A DNA stretch of 64,000 bases from Diphasiastrum complanatum. Taxonomy: Eukaryota; Streptophyta; Lycopodiopsida; Lycopodiales; Lycopodiaceae. How positions within the stretch are numbered: position 1 is the stretch's first letter; every line of letters starts with the position of its first letter. The notes under the pieces are model-generated. The model was given only the letters and a program-made list of their open reading frames with translations. It did not search any database and was not told where the DNA came from. The position numbers and the translations under genes were made by a program. Shown here in pieces: positions 11,440-21,559 of this stretch. The stretch is from contig CM055111.1 of NCBI GenBank assembly GCA_029204225.1, positions 13,866,477 through 13,930,476 of the forward strand, read 5' to 3'.

Positions 11440-12698
11440 TCATGTATCAATTGATTTAGTTTAAATACACATGCAAAACAAAATTTATGCACTTATACCT
11501 AGTGTGCACTGGACCAACAATAAAAACTTCTTCAACCAAGTGCACCAATAAATGCACTTGCGAGTCCATGATAGAAGCTGAAAAATATCTCTCAAACATG
11601 TACACAATCTCCACCATATCCTCATGTCTCTTGCGAAAATCTAGCTCACAAATTTCTTTTGAACACATCCATCTGCAACATATTCAATCCGTTTTATGTC
11701 TATTTGAATTTTCAGTCAATAAATATTAAATAAAAAAATACACCAACAAGTACATGTAAATACCTGACAATGATTGATAGTTTGTATATGGTCTCACAAA
11801 TATCTTTTGACAAACACCCGCGAATTGACAATGGATAGATGAATTGAATCATCTTTAGCCAATCATGAGATTTGAGACCTTGAAACTTTCCATCCACTGT
11901 GAATGATGACCGTAGAGAATGGGCTAAACCAATTGGTGTTCTAATGTCATGTACAATGGAGCGCACATGGTTAAGCTCCTCTTTAGTGAATGTCTAAGGT
12001 ACTTTTGGAGCATGATCTTCACCATCCTTTATCCAATATTATTTTTTGGTGTTTGATTTTTTTAGATAGTGCCTTGTAGCAATGGTATCTTTTTCACCAA
12101 TCAAGTGTTTCCATATAGACTCAACCACATTTTTAAATACGTGCATGGGATCAAGTAGGTGATTAATCAAAAGATTATTCCAATATTCCAAATGATGAAG
12201 ATAATCTTTTCATACCATCGATTGGCTTTGTTTGAGATTCCTCCCATAGTTTTCGCCAATCTTCCACAAACATCCTCTTTGGAGGCATCTCTCTCTCAAC
12301 TCTTCCTCCAAAACCTCTTCTATGAGTGTCTTTGAATGGATGGCCTTCATGCAAGTATTTACGATGATTTTTATAAACAACTTTTTTGAGACTATAAGAG
12401 TATCTTCCCACAAGATTTGGCCCGCACAAAAAACAAGCATTTTTTTCAGCCGTTTGAAAGCCTGTCCAACAAATAGATACTATCAATTACTATTAAAAAA
12501 AGTATATGTCAAAGAATAATTCTAGCCATTGTAGTATATCGTGTAAATGCTAGAAACTAGTTGTATCATGTGTGCCAAACGAGATGTCTTTGCTCCAGGA
12601 TACAATCCTATGTACACAAGATAGACATTGTTTGAATGATTACATATTGCCAACCTCAAGGAAAACGGTACCTGCAAGATCGTGTTGAAATCAAACTC
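11440..12698 (-). pseudogene. CACTA (En/Spm) TNP2-like transposase, C-terminal part
   Basis: On the minus strand, in order: REFDFNTILQ (12702-12673) with a GT donor; after an intron CWTGFQTAEKNACFLCGPN (about 12468-12412) with VVYKNHRKYL; DPMHVFKNVVESIW (about 12155-12115); LKSHDWLKMIQFIYPLSIRG (about 11868-11810); YMFERYFSASIMDSQVHLLV and GPVHTRYKC (about 11610-11470). These match the block order of plant CACTA TNP2 transposases. Stops and frame breaks occur between blocks. The upstream part of the same gene lies at 17637-17750, on the far side of an inserted Copia element. Confidence 0.85.
12693..12698. repeat. Candidate target-site duplication, left copy
   Basis: AAACTC here recurs at 17637-17642 just outside the 3' LTR. 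In the CACTA frame the two flanks join across one copy. Only 5 of the 6 bases need be the duplication, 5 bp being usual for Copia. Confidence 0.55.
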
Positions 12699-12699
12699 T

Positions 12700-13199
12700 C
12701 TTTGATAAGCTAGAGAGAAAATAGGAGCTAAAAATAGCATGTTTTTCATTGTTTTGGGATCTCGAGATCTTGACCCCAAGTTAGGGTGGATCCAATGACC
12801 TATTAGATTAGATATTAGGGTTAGGTTATGATCCAAGCTTGAAAAGTATAAATGTATGATGAGATTTCCATCCAAATATCAAGAAAAATTGAGTTTTTCC
12901 ACTTCTATCATCATTGTCTTTTGGGGGCGAGTTCTAGCTATTGGATGTGAGTGTTTTTATGCATTAATTTCTTGGATTGGAAGGTGCTAAATTTTTTTAC
13001 AGGTCTGAGAAGCTTGCTGTACTTTACTTTGGTTCATTTGATCAAATCTATGTGCCTAATGTGGAGTTAAATGCCAAATTTGCTAGTTTTAGTAACTAGT
13101 CTTGATTCTAGCTCATAGTTTGGATCTAGATCTTTTATTTGTGCATCCTCCATCACTTTTAGGATTGATTGGGATTGAATTCGCTGTAAAATTTTGTTA
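12700..13199 (+). repeat. 5' LTR of the nested Copia, lacking its first 170 bases
   Basis: From CTTTGATAAGC on it aligns with the 3' LTR (17112-17634) down to TTTTGTTA. The first about 170 bases of the 3' LTR (16942-17111) have no counterpart. The DNA to the left is CACTA sequence. Confidence 0.85.
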
Positions 13200-13212
13200 T
13201 GGTATCAGAGCC
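13200..13212 (+). other. Primer-binding site, initiator tRNA-Met type
   Basis: TGGTATCAGAGCC directly after the 5' LTR is the usual primer site of plant Copia elements, complementary to the 3' end of tRNA-iMet. Confidence 0.9.
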
Positions 13213-13993
13213 TAATCAAAAGTGAGCTTTAGATTTGATTTTCTCAAGCTTCGATCCTAGATTTGAGTACTATTAGCTTTGCTCTTGTTACTAGTTGCTA
13301 ATCTAGTGATTGTACATTCAAATTTGGTTTCATTTGAGTGATAATAGATCAAAGGAAACTAGTTTTGCTGAGTTATAGCTGTAGGAACCGAGATTGACCC
13401 ATTTCCATTCAACCAAACCAAATTAGAAAGTTCTTATGAGTTGAATCTTGGAGTACATGTCTCCTAGTAGAGATTTTCATAAGGATTTGAATGCCACCAC
13501 TCTTTAGAAGTTTTGTTCAACCATTTGAGAGCTTAATTAGGTCGTTCTTAGGCTTCTTAAGGTCCTAAAATACACCTTTTAGGTTCAGATCAAGTGTTTT
13601 GATGAGTTTTTCATCTAGAAATGCAAAACTATTGAAATTTGTGTTTCTATTCTACTCGGTTTTAGATAGGTTTGTGATTGAATATGTCAATGTGATTCAA
13701 CCTGAATTTAAGAGGCTTTATTTGTAAGACATTTGTGTGTTATAAAGTGCTTTTGGTTCAGTATAGGTGGATTCACCCTTCTTGTGAAGTCGAGATCAAG
13801 GAGGAGACCAGTTTGATCAAATCTATAGTAAGTTTGGACCTTGAAGATAGATCAAGCTCAAGATCACCTTAGATCTTGTTGAGAAATCAGAGAGTGATTC
13901 ATCTCAGGTCCCAAAGAGAGTGGGATAGCTAGTAGTGATCATATCTTGTACAATCTATCTTGTTTATTTGAATCTATCTCCTTATCATTGAAG

Positions 13994-15787
13994 ATGGCAT
14001 CCATAAGTCCTATCTTTTGGATTCTAGTGATAGATTGAACTCTTCAAATTATTTAATTTGGAAGTTAAGAATGGAATCCATCCTTATCATGCAAGATTTG
14101 ATGGATATTGTGAATGGAGAGGAAGATGAGCCAATCCATCCACAAGAAGCAACTAAATACAAGAGAAGGTGCAAGCTTGCACTCCATCCATTGTATTAAG
14201 ATGAATATTGCAAATGATTTGCTCAAAGAAGTAGGAGCATGTACCTCAGCCCAAGAGGCTTGGGAGACTCTTCAAAAGATCTATGAGTCCAAGGACACCT
14301 CAAGGTTACTTTCCCTCAAGAACCAAGTTCTTCAATGCTTCCAAGGGAGGAGTGAGAGTGGACATCAACTTGTTTTGAGAATAAAAGATTTGAACAAAGA
14401 GCTTACTTATGTTGGTGAATCTATTAAAGAGAGTGACCTTGTGCAAATAGTTTTGAATGGCTTATGTAGTGATTTTACTAACCTTGTCCAAAGTTATGCC
14501 ATCATGGAAAACTTGCCTACAATTGAAGACCTTCAAAGTGTGTTTATGGCCGAGGAGAGTAGGAAGGCTCATATCAAATCAAGGATGGAGAGGCTCTCCA
14601 TCAATGATGGTGATGACAAAGCCTTATTTTTCAAGAGCAAAGGCAAAGCAAAGACCAAGGGAGGAGCATTCAAAAGGGAGCAAGCAAAGGATGGAGATCA
14701 AGGAGGATCCACATCCTCATCATCACAAGTCACGCCCAAGAAGGACAAATCTAAGATAAAGTGCTACTATTGTAGCAAGATGGGGCATTATGCCTCGGAA
14801 TGCTTCAAGAGGAAGAAAGATCAAAGCCAAGCCAACATTGGACAAGAGGAGGAAGAGAGCTATCACGAGGACTCACTCATGATGTCAACCTTTTCATCAT
14901 CAAATGTCAAAGGTGAAGATCCTCTGTGGATAGATAGTGGGGCTAGCTCCCACATGTCGGGTAAAAGGGAGTATTTTTCTCAACTCACACCTTATGTAGG
15001 ACATATAAAGTCCATTTTTACAACAAATGATCATGAATGTAAAGCTGAAGGTGTGGGATCCATTCCCTTATGCTTAGGATCTTCCAAGAATACTAAGATA
15101 GATGGTGTTCTCTTCATTCCTAGCATCACTAAGAATTTGCTTAGTGTTGGCCAACTTTTAGATCATGGTTTCATTGTGGAGTTCTCTACTAATGTGTGCA
15201 ACATCAAGAAAAGTGGGATGATCATAGCAAGGGGAACAAAGTTTGGGAGGTTATTTAAGCTTGATGCTTTTGTCAATCCTAACCAAGTTGTGATGGTAGC
15301 CGAGGAGACCAAGATGACCACATTTGACTTGTGGCACAAGAGGCTTGGTCACATCAACACCAAGTCCATGGAGGCTATGTGCAAGGAGGAGCTTGCTCTA
15401 GGCCTTCCAATATCCATGGAAAAGGAGGAAAAGGCTTGTGAAGCATGTGCTTTGGCTAAAGCACATAGGTTGCCTTTCTCTAACATTATCACTAAGACCA
15501 CTCACCCTCTTAAGTTGATTCATTTGGATGTACATTTTGCTAGCACAAAGAGCAATGGTAGAGCCACAATGTTTGTGATCTTGAATGATGAATCCTCTAA
15601 GAATCATATTGGGAAAGATATGGTTGAGATCAAGGAGGAGCCTGATCAAGAGGAGGAGCAAAATCCGAGAGCTTCAACTATTCCAAGGAGAGCCACAAGA
15701 GCAAAGATGGAGCTATCAATGCTTATTTTTGTGGACAAGGAAAGGAAAGCTGGAAAGGGGGGGTACATTTTGTACTTCATCTGCTGA
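13994..15787 (+). pseudogene. Copia gag-protease-integrase (truncated polyprotein)
   Basis: Gag: LMDIVNGEEDEPIHPQEATK, then IKMNIANDLLKEVG and LVQIVLNGLCSDFTNLVQSY (UBN2-type gag). Zinc knuckle CYYCSKMGHYASEC (CX2CX4HX4C, about 14762-14803). Aspartic protease LWIDSGASSHM (about 14926). Integrase zinc domain HKRLGHINTKSM with CEACALAKAHRLPF (about 15334-15477). The integrase core stops soon after HLDVHF and is replaced by an acidic stretch ending at 15787. Near 14187 a 4-bp duplication (CCATCCAT) shifts the frame: the upstream part reads in one frame from about 14017 and the downstream part in another to 15787. No reverse transcriptase follows. This codes for the structural and processing part only, and with the frameshift is non-functional. 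Confidence 0.85.
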
Positions 15788-16930
15788 GTTTTGAATTCTA
15801 AATTATGGAACGAAAGGTGTTTGTCATATCTACTTACTCGTGAGTATGCTAGAAGTAAGCATGACATTTTCATTCATAAGTTGAAAGAATTTGACTTCAT
15901 TTTCAAGAGGCATGTTGTGAACCTTGTATGAGAATAAGTGAATCATCCTTGAAGGACACTTATATCCATACAAGAGTATTTGGCCTCATTAGTTTCAAGT
16001 TCAACAAGTATGTAATGCAAATTGCTAGTGGTAAGCAATTGTGGACTAGTCAATTGTGGACTAGTAAATTTGGTATAAATAATCTTGGTGATTGTGTTGT
16101 TGACTTGAAAGATCATATTGAGAAGGAGAACATTCAGATTTGGAGACTTGAAAACAAAGTCCTTGAGATTCTTGAAGAAGATCATGGTTTGGATCCATGT
16201 TTTCATCATCAACACCAAGAGGGAGTGAGCATGATGAAGAAAAAAGACAACCCGAGAAGGAGCACTTGTCTCAAGGGGAAAGAGACCTGAATCTACATCA
16301 ATATGAAGGTTTGGGTAAAGATAAAGGAGCAGCAAGGAAGTTTATCCATATCTCCCTTTACTCATCTTATTTTGTGTTTGATGTCATGTATTTGACAAAG
16401 TCCTTTGATGATGCTAGTTTGAACATTGTTTTTCATCCTATATCTTATGATGATGAAATAGTGATCATTACTACTTTGATTGGAGTTCCAAATATGTATT
16501 CAAAGGCCTCGTCTTGTGATCCATTCACTCTTGAATTTCTAAGGAAAGAAGACCTTCATTGGAAGGATGCCAAGTTGGAGTTCATTGTTTTGGTGGATAA
16601 AGTCAAGATGGTGATATCTCAAGCTTTGATTGTATGTGCTTCATACAAAAGTTGGATCTTATGGAAAGCTGCTGTTATTCATGTTTATTTTGAGGAGGAG
16701 ACTCACATTTTTCAGCCCAAGGTGTTCACTCAACAATCTACCCAAGACAAGGCTTGGATCTTGAAGACAATCCTTATTGAGCTCTCACTACATTTGAGAA
16801 CTTGGAGCTCAAATCATATTCTTATCATGATGAGTGATCATAGTCACTCAACAAAGCAAGAACCTGGAAGTTATATTGTTTTTATCCATGTATTGATTAT
16901 TGATCTAGGATAGTCTCATCAAGCTAAATT
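15788..16930 (+). other. Internal region of the nested Copia without pol
   Basis: Where RT and RNase H should lie there is instead DNA with open frames at 15928-16290 and 16197-16913 (238 codons) that match no retroelement protein I know. Motif searches by eye for the YVDD box and the SSTEAEY block were negative. It may be captured sequence or very diverged filler. Confidence 0.5.
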
Positions 16931-17634
16931 GTGAAGAGGAGTGTTAAAATTTCACAATTCTAGCTTGACCAATTTTGGTCATATTGCTTGTAAATTGTAT
17001 TATGGTCATGTTGTGGCTTGTCACACGTGCCAAATAGCATAGGATACTCTTTGTAAGTCTCATTCCTAACCTAGCATAGGAGTGGCACCTTTGGAGTGAG
17101 TCCAAATAGTGCTTTGATAAGCTAGAGAGAAAATAGGAGCTAAAAATAGCATGTTTTTCATTGTTTTGGGATCTCGAGATCTTGACCCCAAGTCAGGGTG
17201 GATCTAATGACCTATTAGGTTAGATGTTAGGGTTAGGTTATGATAAGTACAAATATGCCCTAAAACGTTCAGATCCAAGCTTGAAAAGTATAAATGTATG
17301 ATGGGATTTCCATCCAAGAAAAATCGAGTTTTTTCACTTCTATCATCATTGTCTTTTGGTGGCGAGTTCTAGCTATTGGATGTGAGTGTTTTTATGCATT
17401 AATTGCTTGGATTGGAAGGTTCTGAACCTGTTTACAGGTCTGAGAGGCTTGCTATACTTTACTTTGGTTCATTTGATCAAATCTATGTGCCTAATGTGGA
17501 GTTAAATGCCAAATTTGCTAGTTTTGGTAACTAGTCTTTATTTTAGCTCATAGTTTGGATCTAGATCTTTTATTTGTGCATCCTCCATCACTTTTAGGAT
17601 TGATTGGGATTGAATTTGCTGTAAAATTTTGTTA
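16931..17634 (+). repeat. Polypurine tract and 3' LTR of the nested Copia
   Basis: GTGAAGAGGAG (16931-16941) is followed by the LTR start TGTTAAAATTTC. The LTR runs to TTTTGTTA (17634), about 693 bp. It contains GATCTCGAGATC, a perfect palindrome also present in the LTR at 44.46-45.09 kb, showing that the two families are related. Confidence 0.8.
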
Positions 17635-17636
17635 GT

Positions 17637-17750
17637 AAACTCCCTCTCTTGTAAGGGACGTGAAATGTCATATGCTTTTATCCCCTTCCACAATTCTTCC
17701 AACTCGTCAATAAGCGGCTCAAGATACACATCCATGTTCTTAAGCTTGCA
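17637..17750 (-). pseudogene. CACTA TNP2-like transposase, upstream part
   Basis: Minus-strand frame MDVYLEPLIDELEELWKG then YDISRPLQEREF: the well-known TNP2 block (I/MDVYLQPLIDEL..LW..G...YD). It continues across the inserted Copia into 12698 (REFDFNTILQ). On its 5' side the DNA passes into Gypsy gag at about 17770, so the N-terminal half of the transposase is missing or displaced. Confidence 0.8.
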
Positions 17751-17769
17751 TTGGCAGTGTTAGTTTTAG

Positions 17770-19416
17770 ATGGCCGAAGGTCATCTTCTCTAGGTGAGTT
17801 TACAAACCACGGTAGACCGTGGTTGTTGTGGCTGAGGACATTTAGCAGTGACATGCCCTTCGCCTTTACAATTAGCACATAGTGGCACATATCCTACTGA
17901 CCTCCTGGATTCAGGGAAATCAGGCGAATAGTGACTCGGGGTTTCGCAATTGTAGCACGAACCCCTTACTCTGGGTGGAGGAGTGGAATCTCTTGTCCCC
18001 CCTCTACGCAAAATAGTGTACTGTTGACCAGTACGCAGTTTTGGTATAATGTTCTTTTGGTTAGTAGGAGTTGCAGTATAAGCTACCTTTTCATGATTAT
18101 TAATTGGACAGAGAAATAATTCCTCTTCTAAATAGTTAGTCTGCAAACTGGGACAATTGGTCTCAGAATGACTTTCCTTCCCACAAGTGGTACACCAAAC
18201 ATTGGTATTAAGCTTTGCTTTCTTCCGTTTGGCTTTAACGTCAGACATTTGGACTTTTAAATCACTCATTTTTTTTGTTAATATCTCAACACTCTTCCTT
18301 AATGGATCCATCTTTTTGGATTTCTCCATTCTTTTCTTCCTATCTGAGTTCCTAATCTTGGATTTCCTATAAGAAGATTCTTCTTCTGACCAAGAAGAAT
18401 AAGATGAATACTCTGAAGACTCTTCCTCATCTGCTAAATCAACTTCCGATTCAGACTCAGTAGATGATTTAGATTCTTCTGTACATTTCAATTTATGCTT
18501 TTTACTACTTTTTCTCTCATTCCTCCGTCTACGAGAAATTTGAGAAGTTTCGTAATTCTCGACAGAGGCGATGGCATCTTCCAAAGAAGTCATCAATCCC
18601 TGTCGACAATAACAATCCGTTTTCTTAGGCAAGCCGCCCAAGACCCATTCATTTTGCATGGGGACTGAATACTGGGCTTCTAACTTTTCGATTAAATTCT
18701 TAACTCTACAACTATACTTTCTAAGTGATTCCTTCGGCTTTTTCTCAACAGAATTAAGCCGAGCCAACAATCTAGTGGAGTATCCTAATCTCCCTAACTA
18801 CTTAAGGAATGCTAATTTTAAAGCGTTCCAAGTATTAACTATTTTCGGTACTAATTGACTGTACCAAATCCTAGCCTGCTTCCGCAAAAGACTTGACAAA
18901 ATTCTAACTTTGTGCTCATCTGTATGTTTTTTATTTGCTATAGAAATAGATTCAAACTGAGACAAATAACCGTCCGCATCTTCAAACGATGATCCCTTAA
19001 AAAAATTGTATCTGATTTTTGTAGATGTGGGTGGCACTGGGTTAGCCATATTATCAGGTGGTAAACTAGGTGGACTTGGAGGACTAGGAGGATCAGGATC
19101 TAGGCTATGCTCAGATGATGGTTCTGATGAAGAAGATTTTGATTCTCAACTTGGTTCGGAAGTGAAATCAGACGAATCTGATTTTGATGAATCTGTAGAA
19201 CTTGGTGTTTTAATGGATCTTTCCTCAAATAAATCTACAAATGTTGTAGTAGCGTTTAGAAGATTGTTAAACGCTTCAAGTGTCAATCTTGCTCTAACTG
19301 GCAAATTACGCAAATTCTACAAATAAAAATCGCTAGATTTCCTATATGCTTCTAGTCGCTGTGCACGCTCTAAACGTTTCTATTCAATAGTTGCTTGAGA
19401 GTATGTTCTTGGCATG
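17770..19416 (-). pseudogene. Ty3/Gypsy gag with three zinc knuckles
   Basis: Start at about 19416 (MPRTYSQATIE then a stop), a Ser/Asp/Pro-rich stretch (19060-19200), then the gag core: NFFKGSSFEDADGYLSQFES and KQARIWYSQLVPKIVNTWNA (about 19015-18815). It continues in another frame to a Lys/Glu-rich region and three CCHC-type knuckles: CTTCGKESHSETNC, CYNCETPSHYSPDF (last Cys changed to Phe) and CANCKGEGHVTAKC (about 18200-17830). Several in-frame stops and one frame change show decay. Protease and pol are absent; the frame ends where CACTA sequence begins. Confidence 0.85.
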
Positions 19417-19480
19417 CGTTACATGAGGAAGATTCGTAGACGTAATACACTTAAAAATATTACAAAAGATGAAATTCACC

Positions 19481-19498
19481 TCCCCGACAACGATGCCA
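19481..19498 (-). other. Gypsy primer-binding site
   Basis: On the minus strand TGGCATCGTTGTCGGGGA, a one- to two-base variant of the frequent plant Gypsy primer site TGGCGCCGTTG(C/T)CGGGGA. It lies between the LTR end (CCACA) and the gag start, fixing the element's minus orientation. Confidence 0.8.
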
Positions 19499-19503
19499 AA
19501 TTA

Positions 19504-20500
19504 TGTGGTGGCCTAGTCGTTATAGATTTCACAAAATCAATCAATAAAGTAGTATAAAAGGTTTGATCATTCCCCAAGAGAGAGAATAATGTCTTCTTTT
19601 GTATGATAAGTGTATGTGAGATGGTAAATGGAATGTGATGTGTAATATTCACAATGAATACTACAGCGACACATCTGGTTATACAATAATATTTGGGTAA
19701 ATTGGAATCCAGGAACACCAATGGTGAAACGATTTGGTCAAGGTCTGTGATTATAAAGATTATTTTATCTTTCAGGCTCTTCGAATAACAATATCCAATC
19801 AGATCAGATAGCAACTAGCAAATAGATTCATCAAATAGAATCGTATTGGCTAATGACTCCTCTTAATTGAATACAGTGAATTAGTTTTTTATCACAAGAA
19901 GCAAATAGAATAGAGCATCAAACAAGTTCAGTATCTGAATACATAGCTCATTCAGAATTGAAAGAAATTTTACTTATGGTTATGCTTAACAACTTCGGCT
20001 AATTCCCTGCACACATTAGTTAGAATTGTCGCTCTCTGGTGACGCCTGAAAATCTATGTTAGAGTAACAGAAATTTAGTAAGTCATGAGAAATATGTGTG
20101 ACGCAGATAGAGAAGTATTACAAACAGTTACAGATCATACAAAGTGTATTCACTCAATTGATAAGAAGTAATACTGTAAGAGATGGCAGAGGGGAAGAAC
20201 GCTCAAGCTTATAGAAACTGGCTCTCTTCTCTCTCGATTGATACTCAAATATGTGCGAATGGATATGTACAATGGCATGAAGTGTCGACCTTATAGGAAC
20301 GATCACCGGTCTCAATGTCGTTTACCAACCGTTAAGATGTCGGTTGAGATCCGCTAATGCGTCTCTATAGAATGTCGCACAAAACATCGCGAGTTCTAAT
20401 CTAAATATGAATTTACAAAGTGCAAATAGGCCTTTACATGAATTTAGGCACTATAGCACATTAACATGTATAAAAATTAAAATTTTTTACAATATAAACA
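19504..20500 (-). mobile_element. Gypsy 5' LTR (outer end approximate)
   Basis: In the minus orientation the LTR ends CCACA just before the primer site (plus-strand TGTGGTGGCC at 19504). The outer end must lie before the hairpin that begins at 20523; TTTTTTACA near 20490 is one candidate. No coding sequence is seen inside. The matching 3' LTR was not found. Confidence 0.6.
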
Positions 20501-20522
20501 ATAATCTTGGATAATGTGGGAT

Positions 20523-20967
20523 CATGAGGCTCCACATGGGTAGCGAAAATTCTAGGGTGCAAAGCCTGACTCAACAATATACAGAACATGGATAGCCTTT
20601 CATTGCCATTGTAGTGAACGTTATCCATCTATGAAGCACTGGTGACAGAAGGCATTGTTTGCTATGGCTCAATATACACAAATTACTCAAGCTTGTCACA
20701 GTACCTCCGAACGAAGGCGTTGTTTGCTATGGCTCAATATACACAAGTTACTCAAGCTTGTCACAGTACCTCCGAACGTTCGGAGGTACTGTGACAAGCT
20801 TGAGTAACTTGTGTATATTGAGCCATAGCAAACAACGCCTTCTGTCACTAGTGCTTCATAGAGGGATAACGTTCACCACAATGGCAATGAAAGGCTATCC
20901 ATGTTCTGTATATTGTTGAGTCAGGCTTTGCAACCTAGAATTTTCGCTACCCATGTGGAGTCTCATG
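20523..20967. repeat. 445-bp long inverted repeat (hairpin)
   Basis: The left arm starts CATGAGGCTCCACATGGG and the right arm ends CCCATGTGGAGTCTCATG. The dyad centre is GAACGTTC at 20774-20781 with no loop. The right arm is about 190 nt. The left arm is about 255 nt because a 65-66 bp block (GAAGGC(A/G)TTGTTTGC.. to ..CCTCCGAAC) is duplicated in tandem. The arms differ at several positions, so the structure is old. A transcript would form a nearly perfect hairpin of about 190 bp. Confidence 0.9.
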
Positions 20968-21390
20968 GCGCTAATGGTCTGGTGCTACCAATTTTTCTAG
21001 CTTTTCCTTGGAATTTATAAAACCATGAAACAAAAATGGCAGTTCTAGATCATTAGCGCCAGCACTGATGGTCTGGAGCTGCCAATGTTTCTTCAATTTC
21101 ATACACAATACCATAAATAAATAAAAAAACTTAAACACAATTGACAATGAAAATAAAAATGGCAGCTCTGGACCATCAACGTTGGCGCTAATGGTCCGGA
21201 GCTGTTATTTTTTTCGTTGTCAACTATGTTTGTCAAAAACAAGCTCACAAACGTAAGAAAAAATGGCAGCTCCAGACCATCAATACTAGCGCTGATGGTC
21301 CGGAGCTGCAACTTTTTTTCATTGTGAACTGTGTTTGTCGAAAACAAGCTCACAAACGTAAGAAATGGCAGCTCTATTGTCATATCAAGC
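20968..21390. repeat. Array of short inverted-repeat-bounded units
   Basis: A motif of about 24 bases, GCGCTGATGGTCCGGAGCTGCCA, and its reverse complement alternate at about 20968, 21035-21085, 21163-21215, 21266-21312 and 21364. Between an outward pair of motifs lie 60-110 bases, so each interval looks like a tiny element with terminal inverted repeats, separated from the next by about 10 bases (GCGCCAGCAC, ACGTTGGCGC, ATACTAGCGC). The last two intervals share CAAGCTCACAAACGTAAGAAA. Confidence 0.75.
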
Positions 21391-21559
21391 AGTAGTTCTT
21401 CAACCGAGAAGACTTCATTTTTTATCAAAAAAACAAAGAAGAACAGTCCATCAAATTCTAATGATATGGAAGGCTTTTTCAATACTGGAAGAAGTGTCAT
21501 TCCACTAATCTTGGAGAAACCAGGTCCAAGCATTTTGAAAAGGTTGCTAGTTAACGCAA

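Larger units (their letters stand above)
12699..17636 (+). mobile_element. Copia-type element lacking reverse transcriptase, nested in CACTA
   Basis: A 4.9-kb LTR element: shortened 5' LTR (12700-13199), tRNA-Met-type primer site (13200-13212), leader, gag-protease-partial integrase (about 13994-15787), a region without RT or RNase H (15788-16930), polypurine tract (16931-16941), full 3' LTR (16942-17634). It interrupts a minus-strand CACTA transposase frame (17637-17750 and 12698-11440). It cannot move alone. The LTRs carry indels relative to each other (about 30 bp near 17245, about 7 bp near 17310) and scattered substitutions, so the insertion is not recent. Confidence 0.85.

Noticed and set aside
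20523-20967. Assembly or library chimera making an inverted duplication
   Set aside because: The arms differ by several substitutions and one arm has a tandem duplication, which a fresh artefact would not show. Long reads could still overturn this.
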